Below, in pieces: positions 11,582 to 23,173 of a DNA stretch of 64,000 nt. Both the position numbers and the translations under genes were made by a program. The DNA is from Marasmius tenuissimus (lineage: Eukaryota; Basidiomycota; Agaricomycetes; Agaricales; Marasmiaceae). The notes beneath the pieces were generated by a model. The model was not told the origin of the DNA. It saw nothing but the letters and a program-made list of their open reading frames with translations, and did no database searches. The stretch lies in contig JAQOTA010000038.1 of the NCBI GenBank assembly GCA_029532415.1, positions 124,001 to 188,000 on the forward strand. Direction: 5' to 3'. Within the stretch, counting starts at the first letter, position 1, and every line of letters begins with the position of its first letter.

Positions 11582-13082
11582 ATGCATTCATCCTTGAAAC
11601 ATATCAAACAACTTATTGCAGCCCAACAAAGCCTTTTCTTATGGAGGCAATTGTTACTGTTGGAGCTTTGGGATATCATACTTCAGTTTTGCTGCAAATT
11701 GTTGATAAATCTTACAGACAGACGTCCATTCATCCCGATCCAAGTAAGTCTATTGTCAACCAAAAACATTCCGTTGACTTTTGCACACACCTGCCACTTG
11801 CGGAGAAGTATCGTTTTTGACGCTGGTCATTTGTGGGCAGCTTTCTGGATCAACATAATGACAGTCTGTGGCAAAACCATTCCATTTATCAGGAATTTCA
11901 TTATCCCAAAAACACACAACAAATGCCTGACAATAGCTTTGGTCGGGGCTGGAGAAAACCCGGATATCTATGATATGATCAATAACCATTCATTGCTCAA
12001 GGACGTCTTACTGTCCAGGTGCAGGTTCCTTTCCATGGATGCATGTGCACTTGACATCTTGCGCATTACCAACTTCTCCACCTTCCATCAAATCATGACT
12101 TTGACACTATATAATGTCGACACCAATAATAACCCCCCGACAACAACACATCTCAAATGTGTCTTATGAGCGTGCCAAATCTAAGATGTATAGAAACAGA
12201 TGACCTCTTGTGGATGCCATCAGTAGAACACCACCTTTCAAGCAAACTCAAAAGTGTGGTCTGCCACAGGCAAGAGAGTGTGCCTCCTAGTATCTTCCAT
12301 ATGATGTCCACAAGATGCAGAACGTCATTACAGACCTTAAGGATATCACTGGAGGTACTGGAAGTTGCATATGACTGGACATTAACCCATTTCCCAGTCC
12401 TCAACGACCTGTCTGTATATTGGCCGGATGACCCTGAACTTGTGACGGATTTCATTGTCACACCATTGTTGACTAGCCTCACATTGCGGTTCAGAGATTA
12501 CAGCCCTTGCATAATGCAGTCCTTGGTTAGGTTCCTTCAGAAATGCATGCTGAAAAGACTCAGCCTGTCGCTCTTGACGCTTTTGCTGCTCTCAAGCCAT
12601 GACACAAACCATTGGCTTGCCATGGCACAGGCTTGTACCAATGTTGAGTACCTGGTGTTGACTCTGATACTCTTGTAGATGATCCAGTACCAGATGATGC
12701 AGCTATGGTCATATTCAAATTGATTGCTATTGTGCACAGTAATGACTGGATGTGCTTCCTGAAGCTAGCTGAATTGGTTCTTACCATAGATGTGACAGGC
12801 AATGACAACCCAGCACCCTTCATTGACAGAGGCACATTGACTATGGTGCCCATTGCAGCAAGTTTTTTAGACTGTGTTGAGAGTTGTAGTAGCTGTGAGA
12901 AAACTGCATCACATGGAGCCACCCGAATCACCCATGCATGTTTGCCGTTCAAGTCTGACTTGCAACATACATCACTTGTGCTAGACATCGAGGACCGAAT
13001 GGCTATTTTGAAACAGAGAAGGTGTTTGATAGATGAAGCAGGTCTGATCCAGATGGGATTCAACATAATGGAATGTATATAG
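11582..13082 (+). pseudogene. F-box/LRR-like protein gene relic, frameshifted
   Basis: The first segment contains LLLLELWDIILQFC, resembling the basidiomycete F-box-like start in which ELWDIIL is typical, followed by a GT-rich site suggesting an intron after FIPIQ. Downstream frames carry Leu-rich repeats: TLTLYNVDTNNNPP, then MCLMSVPNLRCIETDDLLWM, LNDLSVYWPDDPEL, LLTSLTLRFRDYSP, and a last piece ELVLTIDVTGNDNPAPF with DLQHTSLVLDIEDRM. The segments lie in different frames: a shift near 12160 and another near 12665, where TLVDDPVPDD continues in a second frame. F-box proteins recruit substrates to SCF ubiquitin ligases. The Ala/Arg-poor, Cys/His-rich composition fits CpG decay. Probably an old duplicate. 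Confidence 0.5.
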
Positions 13083-13677
13083 CATGGACATAAACCTGAA
13101 ATGTGCACCTGGGTATCTGAGCTTCTATTTACCATTGTTGGTTGTGAATTGCATGATGGCTGAGTTGCTTCATTGCCCAAAGAACAAACAGTTGTTACCC
13201 TTCAATATCATTTCCTGATGATTTGAATATTGACTCCTGAGCATTTCAGCAGCAAGGATACCCGGGAAAACACGTTATGGGTGAAAGGTCTTTCATCATG
13301 TTTGAAGGACCATGTCACAGGCATATGCAAAGTTCCAAAAATGACGAACAGCATTGCAATGTTGATAAAATCACGATGTGATAGCACAGTCCTGGTAAAT
13401 ATCTGGAAGTGCACTCACCCCAAACCTTTGGACACTGGAATATTGGCACAAAAGTGCAGGGCGTGAAAAGGCGACAATCAAAAGTTATCAGGGCAGGTCA
13501 ATTAGTCAGAATGCATCTGCCAGCAGCCTTTTGACTAGAAGACCCATTTGAATTCAGTGATAAATCAAGGAGTGTACTTTCATTCATTCTCACATGATCA
13601 TAAGGTAACCTAGTCAGGTGTACAGCCCAATTTCCAAACAATTCCTTTGAATCATTCACCTTACCACTTCCTCATCA
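13083..13677. other. No supported gene
   Basis: CpG-poor sequence with only short unsupported frames. No repeats or terminal structures noticed. Confidence 0.35.
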
Positions 13678-14384
13678 ATGCCAGATATAGAACCCAGTCA
13701 CTCTGCCCACGGTGCGGGTATGCAGCCCAACTTGGAGCATAACATAACTGCAACCCAACAGACACTCTATGTACTGGAATTCCATCTAAAGAAAGTGGGG
13801 AAGATGATTCAGACAACAGAACATCATCTATTGTCTCCCATGCTGACACAACAGGCTGGGGCAACTATCAAACATTGTGGAGCAGTGGTAAAAAAGATAC
13901 TCATCCATGGAATGATCAGAACAAACCATTGTCCTGTTTTGTTCGGTGCAACTTTCACCAAATTGGATGGACATATGATGGCTCACCTAGTCAAGACATG
14001 TCACTTGATGGCCTTTCTACCAAAGATTGGGTAGCTGCACAGGGTGAGCATGAGACAACTATTATGATGTGTGAATGTCTAACCAAAGCCATTCCCTGTT
14101 TTCTAGCCTTTTGATGTCTATCTGAGGCCGTAAAACGGACTGTCCCTTCACTGATGTTCACTGAGCAACAGATAATCACATACAAAGCCCACACAAAGGT
14201 GTTGTTATCCAAGAAACATGAAGTTATCTTGGAGACTGACAAGGAAATTGGCCACTATGAAGCAAAGATCTGTCACTCGAAACAATGGCAGCAGGACCTT
14301 AACTATGAATACGACAAGCTGAAGAAGATCAGCGGGAAATTGAACGATTTAGTGGGGATCAGCAATGCTTTTCAACAACATTAA
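13678..14384 (+). pseudogene. Unrecognised gene relic with C-terminal coiled-coil-like segment
   Basis: Three overlapping frames give protein-like pieces: LEFHLKKVGKMIQTTEHHLL (13678 frame), CFVRCNFHQIGWTYDGSPSQ and STKDWVAAQGEHET (13875 frame), and from 14154 a charged heptad-like stretch YEAKICHSKQWQQDLNYEYD. Frame changes near 13870 and 14110 suggest introns or frameshifts. No family recognised. It ends shortly before a LINE insertion. Confidence 0.3.
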
Positions 14385-14569
14385 TGTATGACATAATGAT
14401 TAACCCTATCTGTCATTGTCTGTGATGTCGTTTGCACTTTTGCTATTTATTTCATTGCCACTCTATTGTGCTTAAAAATAGAATAGCAGTAAAACACTAA
14501 GTTTTCATGCTATTGAGGGCAAAACAAGACCAACGGGACTTGATCTAAGTGTCTATTATACTTAGTATT

Positions 14570-15103
14570 GTACCGGCGGCGATACTTTTTTTTCTTTTTT
14601 TTTTTTTGAATCATATTCTTATATACCGGTGTATGAACACAGTCCGGTTGCTATCTACAAATGCAGCGTGCCACAAATGCGTAATAACTAGATACCCCCC
14701 CGCTAGAAAGGAGGTGCGCCCCCCTAAGGAACTGTACCTCAGAACATGCCCACAGTGTTTCATCACACTATGTGGTAGATGAGGCTATATCATCATGGGC
14801 TATGACGCACTAGTGTCCCCTGCTCCCACGTCCTTCCCCCCCGCCACCTAGGCTCAGTAGCAAGGGCCCGCACACCCTTCCGGAGAGTCTACAGGGAGCT
14901 AACTCCAGCGCCTCAGCCCAGATCACTTACCCAACTCCTTCTGCTTCTGCTTGGGAGGGGAAGGCAAACACCCTAGGGTTTGCCTTCAAATAGGCTATCA
15001 GGCCTGGAAGCCGGTTAAGCGAGTTTCCACGCTCTAGCTCTGAGCATTGGTGAAGTATGTGTGCCCTCGTCCCAAGGTCCACACCGCGTACCGGCGGCGA
15101 TAC
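14570..15103 (-). mobile_element. 5'-truncated LINE copy with 16-bp TSD
   Basis: The direct repeat GTACCGGCGGCGATAC is present at 14570-14585 and 15088-15103. Between them, on the minus strand, lies the LINE ORF2 end (SELERGNSLNRLPGLIAYLK to a stop at 14927), the 3' UTR and a poly(A) run interrupted by one G (plus-strand T-run near 14586-14608). Only about 500 bp of the element inserted. This is a classical target-primed 5'-truncated insertion of the same family as the full-length copy at 44609-50822. Confidence 0.92.
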
Positions 15104-15338
15104 CATTGAGTTAAAAGAGCTCGGTGGAGTACTCAACTGACCATGTAGACATGGCTTCTGGCACAATCAGGCCATGCCGACAGGTTTGCAGAGAAAGATA
15201 ACGGCTTCAAGGTAGGTTGACTAGCAAAGATACAAAGAGTGATGTATGTCTACAGAGCAAGAATATTCCTCTTCTAAGAGGCTAGCTGGCACTACTGATG
15301 GGTAAACTAAGAAGACCTTTAGTATACAAGGGTAACTG

Positions 15339-15956
15339 TTAGAAGGATTCCGTACTAAAGTTAAGAGAGGCATTGTATGGGCTAAGTTCCAGACCAGAAA
15401 AGTTAGGACTGCTATCAGCATCCGACGGAGGTGGAGCTGGACGATGGGCCATCCTACGAATGGCTTCTGCAGGATTGTAGAAGAACATCCTGACAGGTAC
15501 AGCTTCACGAGGAGTAAGGATTGGAAGAGCATTGAACACCACATCAACCCAGGCTCTAGGAGCACCAGGGATGAGCGCCGTCAAAATAGAGAGAACACTG
15601 ATCTTGGCTATGGACTGGGAGTACCAACGGGTCTGGGTGTCAAGGATATCACGGAAGGTGGTTTCGTGGGTTTCGGGACTAAGATATAGAAAATCCTGCA
15701 AGGGGTTGAGCCTAGCTACGGTGTCCCATAGGAATGGATCAGCTTGGCCACATTAGATGTAGAACTGGAGGAAGAGAGTGAAATAAGCTTCTCGATTTCC
15801 AGTGCAAAGCTCATCCAATTGGCGAGCACACTTGGAGTGTCTAGCTGGAAGGATGATAGCCTTTTCAAAAGGAGGATGGATCGCTGTAGAACAATTAGAA
15901 GACTTCAAGGTAGATGACCAAGGGAAGACTAACCTTTGTAGATGGCTTGAAAACAA
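15339..15956 (-). pseudogene. Unrecognised fungal gene fragment
   Basis: Minus-strand frames give KCARQLDELCTGNREAYFTL, then, after a stop or splice near 15753, FLYLSPETHETTFRDILDTQ and VDVVFNALPILTPREAVPVR, ending SLNFSTESF at a stop by 15339. The composition is protein-like and consistent over two frames, so it was probably coding. No domain recognised; the 5' part is not found. Confidence 0.35.
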
Positions 15957-16005
15957 GACAACATGCGAGACGTATCCATGACAAGATTGTGGTACAGTTG
16001 AAAAT

Positions 16006-16141
16006 ATTATATGGAATAATATGCTATGGAATAATTGCTGTGTGGAATAGAATTTTCGTGGAACAGGCTCGGGAGGCGGAGATATTCCACATGATTGTGT
16101 TCCAGAATACGGAATAGCCCTGTGGGGACTTTATTCCATAT
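16006..16141. repeat. Cluster of GGAATA/TATTCC repeats with 11-bp inverted arms
   Basis: ATATGGAATAA (16009-16019) and TTATTCCATAT (16131-16141) are inverted copies. Between them lie further ATGGAATAATTG, TGTGGAATAG, ATATTCCACAT and ACGGAATAG motifs. It lies about 170 bp upstream of the pogo-like transposase relic and could be its terminal/subterminal region or a small separate element. Confidence 0.45.
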
Positions 16142-16306
16142 GGTGGTGAGTTTCTTTGTTTAGTTTTGTGATTGTCATCCCAAAATGGTCAGGATACACC
16201 CAAAAATGGCCATGAACCAAGTTATCTCCATGTATTGTTCTGTGTAGCCTATAATTCTGTGAATACAGAGAGTTTGTTGTAAGTGTCTCTCCATCCTATC
16301 CTCGCT

Positions 16307-18083
16307 ATGGCCCCTTCCACCTCTCTGGCTGTGGCCAAATGTAAACCACACCCCAATCAGAAAAAAGCAACAAAGTTCAAGCTGAAAAAGCCTCAGAAGT
16401 CCTCTGCCCCGAGAACGACTGCCAAGAAACTCAAACAGCCGAAGGAGGATCTCACCTTGAGTGACTGGCTGGAAGTCTTCGATTACATTGACACTCACAC
16501 AGTCCGTTGCCAGCAGGATGTTGTGGATTATTTTGCAACGCGAGCTTCTGGTGCCATCTTCTTCACACAAAGTGCCTTGTCGAAGAAACTCCAAAGACAA
16601 GCTTCATGAAACAGCACGTGCGGACCCCAATGCTCTTTCCCGGAAACACACTCGCATTGTGACGCGTCCAGATGTTGATCAAGCCTTGGCACTGTGGCAG
16701 GACTCTATGGAGAAGAAGGGTGATTCAGTGACCAGGCCAATGCTAATTGAGAAGAGGAAGAGATTCAAGATGTTATTCAATGTGCCTGATGACAAGAAGT
16801 TGAAGGGGACTGGATGGTTAATTTCATTCAAGGCTGCGTATGTTCAGATTTCCTTTTTTGGTGTTGAAAAGTCTAACCAGCCTCCCTAGTTATCAACTTT
16901 GGGAAAGGCGACGTCATGGTGAAGATGGCTCAGTTGATATCCGCCGTGTTGGTGCCAAGAGGGAGCGAATGTGGAAATGGTTCTCTCGATATGCACTTGA
17001 GGATCGGTTTAACGTTGATGAGACCAGCTTCTTCCCATCAGCACTGCCAGACCGTAGTAGAAGATGAACCCGCTGATTTACTATTGCTACAACAAGACTG
17101 CTTGGATGACTAAAGGACTTTTTGATGAGTGCGTGCCTTTTTTGATTCTCATTCTCCCTCTTGGGCACTCATAAATCATTTTTTTTTGTCAGGTGGCTCC
17201 GAAAATTTGACCTTCAGATGAACCAGGATGACCATCACATTGGCCTGTCACTGGACAACTTCTCTGGACATTACGTTGACTAAGACCCCCATAATGCTGA
17301 TGTTGAGTTTTTGAACCCAATCTGACACCCTACATTCAGCCCTGTGATGCAGGAATTATTCAATGTGTTAAAGCTCGCTACTGTACCCTCCTTTCTCTCT
17401 GTGCCTTAGATTGGGAGGAAGCCAGCGAAGAGGACCTCTTCAAAATTGATGTCCTCTTGGCAATGCGCCTTCTCCAAAAGGCATGGGACGATGTGACACC
17501 TGAAACAATTCAAAACTGTTGGAGACACAGCGGCGTGTTACCTGGTGACGACAAGGAATGGGAAGACATTTTTGTTGACTCTGATGCACCTGACATTGAC
17601 TCAGACATCGAGATGGATGGACCCCCAGACGAGAAGTCTGTTAAATCTGGATGGGACATTCTTATGGAGTATGCAACTTCTGATTTGACCCACCGTGATG
17701 CCGAGAAGAAGCTGAAGGAGCTGCTTGGCAACACATACAATCCAGCAGACTGGGAAAGCGCCCTCTTTGCTGTGATGGAGTCTGAGAGTACCGAAGCAGC
17801 AGTTGCGGCTGTACGGGCACAGATGCCAAAGGGAAAGTCAGCTTCCCAGACTACCCAGACTAGTCGCTGCACAGCACAACCAACACAGCTCGTGGAACTG
17901 GAGACGGAGGTTATGGAATGTGTGGGAGAGCTCTACAAGCGGAGACACCTCAGGAACATGCCAACTCTTGATGAGGTTGTCGATCCCTCAACTGAGTATG
18001 AGGTGTTACAGTTACGAGAGGGGTATATCATTTCCTTCATCTATGATATCTTATCTATGAAACCGATACGTTTATTTATCTGA
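16307..18083 (+). pseudogene. pogo-like (Tc1/mariner, DDE_1) transposase pseudogene with introns
   Basis: The N-terminus is basic and Pro/Lys-rich, followed by a Tc5/CENP-B-type DNA-binding region (YIDTHTVRCQQDVVDYFATR; VDQALALWQDSMEKKG; RPMLIEKRKRF). The catalytic core shows FNVDETSFFP (first Asp), GLSLDNFSGH (second Asp) and, in a shifted frame, QPCDAGII (third acidic position), then the typical tail KAWDDVTPETIQNCWRHSGV. Introns 16839-16890 (GTATGT...CCTAG) and about 17129-17192 rejoin the frame. Breaks: frameshift near 16597, TAA at about 17281 and a frameshift near 17320. The enzyme would cut and paste its own DNA at TA sites; this copy cannot be translated through. The 3' end is adjacent to gypsy-1. 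Confidence 0.8.
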
Positions 18084-18345
18084 TCACAGTGTTATTTATC
18101 AGACCACAGTATTCGCAGTAGTTCACAGTATGTACGCAGTCCAGATCGCAGTATTTACAACAGTTCGCAGTATGTATGCAGTTCCAGTTTTAGTATTTAT
18201 ACTTGTACAGTAATGGGTCTTGCTCTTCAGCTTGACCTTACAACTCAATCTCACATTCACGACACCAGAACCAAAACAGGCCGATAACTCAGTATTGAGC
18301 TTACGTTATGAACATCAGTCATAACATAAGGTCAAGCTGAATACC
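18080..18345 (+). repeat. gypsy-1 5' LTR end / structured leader
   Basis: Four imperfect units built on CGCAGTAT/CACAGTAT occur at about 18085-18185. TCAGCTTGACCTTA at 18227-18240 is repeated in inverted orientation at 18327-18340 (perfect 14 bp), and a smaller hairpin TTATGA...TCATAA lies just before the second arm. This region precedes gag and is probably the end of the 5' LTR plus the leader. LTR borders and TSD could not be fixed because no matching 3' LTR is visible. Confidence 0.45.
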
Positions 18346-19618
18346 AGAACAGCCGACTTATCCAAGTTTAGGCTATCCCAACAATCCAGAAACTAGAACC
18401 CCAGAACCAAACGACAAGATTTCTTTTCAAACCGAACCCCCATCACCAGATACAGAAACCGAATCCTCAGGACAGATTAGTAATCCCGAAAGCGATAACT
18501 GGCCTTTCCTTCCATATCCAGAATATAGAAACACTTCGGAATCTCCACCAGCAGATTTATTTCAGAACCTTAATTTAGGAAACGATTCAGATATAGATTG
18601 GGAAACAGTATCAACAGAATCAGAAATGTCAGGACAGACAGGACAAGCAGTAACCGTGAACACCCATGCCAAGGAGATAAAGATCAGCACCCCTAAGGAT
18701 TTCGATGGTGATCACACTAAAACTGAAGAATTCCAAACTGACATCGACTTATACCTTACGGCAAATGAAGAAATCTACTCAGATGACAAGAAGAAAGTAA
18801 CTTTCATGCTATCCTACATGAAAGGAGGACCAGCTGGAAGATGGAAGACAGTACGAATCCAAGAATACACGAAGGCAGGAGGAACATGGCCGACATATAA
18901 TGCTTTCAAAGCTACATTCAAAGAAGCATTCGGAGAATCAGACGAAGCAGGGAATGCCCTAAACAAACTCCGGCAACTTCAACAGAACAAAGATACAGCT
19001 GACAATTACGTCTCCAAGTTCGAAACATTAGCAGCTAAATCCGGAGTCAGCGATGACACAGCTTTAATTGACTATTTCGTACGAGGACTCAACGAGTGGA
19101 TCAGAGATAGGATGTATAAAAGAGAAGAGATGCCAACTACTCTTGCATCCTGGAAAACAATCATCAAAAGGATGGACAACAATAAGAGGAGAGGAAAAGG
19201 AATAGCCAGCTATCTCAGCAGCACAGTATCCAAACCGAAACCTCAGTTCGTCCTGAACTATCAAACCCAACGAGATCCGAATGCTATGGATGTTGATCAA
19301 ATTCACATCGATCGGCTTAGCCCGGCTCAAACACAAGAATATTTCCAAAGAGGACTTTGTTTCAAATGCGGCCGTCAAGGACACATCAGAAGAAACTGCC
19401 CCAACCGACAGAGACAATATCAGAACAGATCCCAATATCAGAACCCATGACCCCAGAATACGAAACCAAACGATAAAGTCCTTGTGACTATTCCAAAGGC
19501 AGAAGCAGATAAAATGAAACCTAGTGGATATACTCAGATCAGATCAATCTATCAAGAGATGACCGATGAACAAAGAGAAGAATTTCATAACAAGGTAGAG
19601 GAAGAGGGTTTTATGTAA
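18308..19618 (+). pseudogene. gag: gypsy-1 gag (capsid and CCHC zinc knuckle)
   Basis: The frame is open from about 18341 and includes ATG 18626; an in-frame ATG at 18308 lies upstream but within the structured leader and before a TGA at 18338, so the true start is uncertain. The retrotransposon gag domain covers YLTANEEIYSDDKKKVTFML and GGPAGRWKTVRIQEYTKA to LIDYFVRGLNEWIRDRM. The zinc knuckle CFKCGRQGHIRRNC (CX2CX4HX4C) binds element RNA. A TGA at 19448-19450 interrupts the tail, after which the same frame continues (DKVLVTIPKAEADKMK...) to TAA 19616-19618. Pol follows in the -1 frame. Confidence 0.85.
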
Positions 19619-19646
19619 GGCAGACTGAATTGACGTCATCTCTGCC
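19606..19646 (+). other. Putative -1 ribosomal frameshift site, gypsy-1 gag/pol
   Basis: The heptamer GGGTTTT (19606-19612) sits in the gag frame as G GGT TTT, two codons before gag TAA. A 6-nt spacer is followed by GGCAGA (19619-19624), which pairs with TCTGCC (19641-19646) across a 16-nt loop. Pol is open in the -1 frame from 19591. GGGUUUU is a known functional -1 slippery heptamer. Confidence 0.7.
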
Positions 19647-22600
19647 AGCTTCTGTATCTATTTCCAATCTAACTGTAGTGACTGTTGACCAACACTCAAT
19701 ACATATTCCCATAATTATAAAGATTGGAAATGGAAAATCTGTCAATACTAATGCACTTATAGATTCAGGAGCAGGAGGAACTTTCATCGATCGAGAGTTC
19801 GTGGAAAAACACCAAATAAACACAAAACTACTCGAAAAACCAATCAAGGTATTTAACATAGATGGAACCCGGAACAAAACCGGAATGATTTGCAGAACTG
19901 CCTCACTCGATGTCACAATAGGAGGAACAGAAATGCAAATTCAGTTTCTCATTTCCGGATTAGGAAAGGAAGAAATAATCCTTGGACTCCAATGGTTACG
20001 GAAACGAAATCCTCGAATTGATTGGGCAAAAGGTACGTTATTTTTTCCAAAAGATCCATTAACGTTTCGAAGCAGGCAGGAAAGATCCGATATCAGTATC
20101 CGAACCTTTCAGGAACTCAAGGATCAAGTAACACCAGAGGTTTATATCAGAGCCAAGACAACGGTATCACAGGAATTAGCGCAAAAGAAAGATCAAGGTA
20201 AAAAGTCTATTGAAGAACTAATTCCAGAATATCTTTCAGAATACAAAGAACGATTCGAGAAAAAGGCAGCAGAACGATTTCCCGAATCAAGAGCTTATGA
20301 TCATGCAATTGACTTCAAAACAGGGTTTATGCCAACAGGATGTAAAATCTACCCTATGACACCGAAAGAACAAGAATTACAAGATGAATTCTTGAAAGAA
20401 AACCTTTGAAAAGGGTATATCCGACCATCCAAATCACCGATGGCTTCTCCGTTCTTTTTCATGTCAAAGAAAGAACAGGGAGCCTTTTGACCATGCCAAG
20501 ACTACAGAAGACTAAATGAAGGGACAATCCAGAATACATATCCATTACCGCTAATCACCGATTTAATGGACAAGCTAAAAGGAGCAACAATATTTTCAAA
20601 AATGGATCTCAGGAATGGATACAATAATATTCAGATCAAAGACGGAGATCAATGGAAGGCGGCATTCAAAACAAACAAAGGGTTGTACGAACCCATGGTA
20701 ATGTTTTTTGGACTCAGCAATTCTCCAGCTACATTTCAAGCTTTCATGGATGATATTTTTAGTGACATGATTGATGAAGGATGGATGGTAATCTATATGG
20801 ATGATATACTGATCTTTTTGTCGGACAAGGAAATACACAAAATCCGAACAAAACGAGTTCTTCAAAGACTCAAGGAACACGACCTATACCTTAAACCAGA
20901 AAAGTGCAAGTTCGATGTGCAAGAAGTCAACTTTCTCGGAATGATTATTAGACCTGGAATCATTTCAATGGACCCGGTTAAACTTGCAGGAATCAAGGAA
21001 TGGAAAAAGCTGATAACGGTGAAAGGGGTCAGATCTTTTTTGGGGTTTGGGAACTTCTACCGGAAATTCATTGGATGATATGTGGAGATTGCCAAACCAT
21101 TGAACGATCTAACAAAAAAGGACACCAAATTCGAATGGAAGCAAGAGACTGATCAAGCGTTTAAATTACTGAAACAGAAATTTTTAGAAGAACCAGTATT
21201 GCGGATGCCGGATGTAAATCAACCATTCGTGATAGAAGCCGATGCTTCCAAATGGGCAACAGGAGCAGTGCTGAAACAACAAGATGAACACGGAGATTGA
21301 CACCCATGTGGGTATCTGTCACATTCATTCACTCCAACGGAACGGAACTACGAAATCTATGACCGAGAACTACTGGCAATAGTGCGAGCACTAGAAACCT
21401 GGCGACATTATCTTTTAGGGTCGAAACATCCAACAACAGTACTATCAGATCACAAAAACCTCACCTATTTCCGATCACATCAGAAACTTAACCGCCGACA
21501 AGCTAGATGGGCTCTGTTCTTATCAGAGTTTGATCTAAAACTTATCCATGTACCGGGACATCGAATGGCACAGTCTGATGCATTATCAAGGAGAGAGGAT
21601 TTAATACCACCGGAAGACACTGACAACGAAGACATTGTGATGTTACCAGACAAGTTATTCGTGAACGTAATCGATACGGAACTTCACAGCCTAGTAGCAG
21701 AGAAAACGATGGGAGATGATCTGATGAGTAAAGCTGTGGAAGCCTTGAAAATGAAAGGAGCACCACCAATCAAATCAGCATTATCAGATTGGAAAATCGA
21801 AGACAGACTTCTCTTTTTTATGGATAAATGCTATGTGCCAAAAGACGAGGAACTTAGAAGAAAGATAACAAAGAAATATCACGATCCACTTCATGCAGGA
21901 CATCCAGGACAATACAACACTCTTGAACAAGTTAAACGCGATTACTGGTGGCCCGGAATATACTCTTACGTAAAGAAATATGTGGAAGGATGCGCGCTAT
22001 GCCAACAGATGAAAATCAACACACATCCAATAAAGGCACCGTTAATGCCGATACCAGCACCGGAAAATGCATTGCCATTTACAAATCTCACTATGGATCT
22101 TATTACAGATCTACCGGAAAACGACAGAGATGACTCTTTATTGGTTGTGGTCAACCATGGAGCTACGAAGGAGGTAATTTTAGCACCTTGTCAAAAAACA
22201 ATCGACGCGATAGGAGCAGCTAATCTTCTTCTTGACTATGTCTACAAGAGATTTGGATTACCTGACAAGATTATATCCGACAGAGATCCCAGATTTGCTG
22301 CCAATGTGTTCAAAGAACTCGGAAAATTACTTGGAATAAAACTATCCATGAGTACGGCATATCACCCACAGACTGATGGAGAAACAGAACAAGTTAACCA
22401 AGAAGTGGAAGTCTATCTACGAATGTTCTGGGCTAGAAGGCAACACAATTGGAAAAAGTATCTACCAACAGCAGAATTCACTCACAACAATTGAATTCAT
22501 TCAGCCAGGAAACATTCCCCATTTTTCATTATGATGGGATACAATCCACGAGCAATTCCACCAATCATCGAAAAGTCCAATGTTCCAAGTGCAGAAGAAA

Positions 22601-23124
22601 GACTCAATGATCTCAAAAAAGTCCGAGATGAAACGTTCGCATTACACGAATTTGCTTGACAAGTAATGATCAATCGTACACGGAACAAGTATGAACCATT
22701 CAAAATTGGGCAAAGGGTTTGGTTAGAAGCAAAGAACATCAACTTCGGATACGAAACACAAAAGTTAGTACCAAAACGAGAAGGACCATTCAAAATTGAA
22801 GTTCTAGGACCAGTGACATATCATCTGACACTGCCAGAACAATGGAAAGTTCATCCAGTGTTTCACGCAAACCTCTTAACCCCATACAAGGAAATGGAGG
22901 CATATGGAGAGAACTGGATGTATCCGCCACCTGATATCATAGACGGAGAAGAAGAATACGAGGTAGAATCGATTATTGATCATAGGCCGAAGAAGAAACC
23001 CCGTGAATACCTTGTCACTTGGGTAGGGGAACCATCCTCAGAAAACAAGTGACTTACTGCCAAAGCTCTGAAAAATGCCAAAGAAACTCTTCTAGAGTAT
23101 AAAGAGAAGAGACGAATTTGCTGA
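19615..23124 (+). pseudogene. pol: gypsy-1 pol (PR-RT-RNase H-INT-chromodomain) with seven internal TGAs
   Basis: Protease: ALIDSGAGGTFIDREF. RT: MDKLKGATIFSKMDLRNGYN, MVIYMDDILIF (catalytic YMDD). RNase H: IEADASKWATGAVLKQ and YDRELLAIVRALETWRHYLL. Integrase: HH-CC finger (HAGHPGQYNT...CALCQQMK), core with TMDLITDLP, IISDRDPRF and the Glu in HPQTDGETEQVN. C-terminal GPF-type region (REGPFKIEVLGPVTYHL) and chromodomain EEYEVESIIDHRPKKKPREY. The frame never shifts over about 1170 codons, but TGA occurs at 20407, 20488, 21076, 21298, 22492, 22657 and 23050, with no TAA or TAG. At 20488 and 22492 the related gypsy-2 has Arg (CGA, CGC). Inactive as it stands; all catalytic motifs are otherwise present. 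Confidence 0.9.
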
Positions 23125-23173
23125 AGAAATCATCCAAATCACTTCCACTTCTCTTCATAACAAATTTAACACT

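Noticed and set aside
18308..23124. In-frame TGA in gypsy-1 as recoded Trp or selenocysteine
   Set aside because: TGG is used normally for Trp throughout, and at two of the sites the related gypsy-2 has Arg codons starting CG. CpG decay is simpler.
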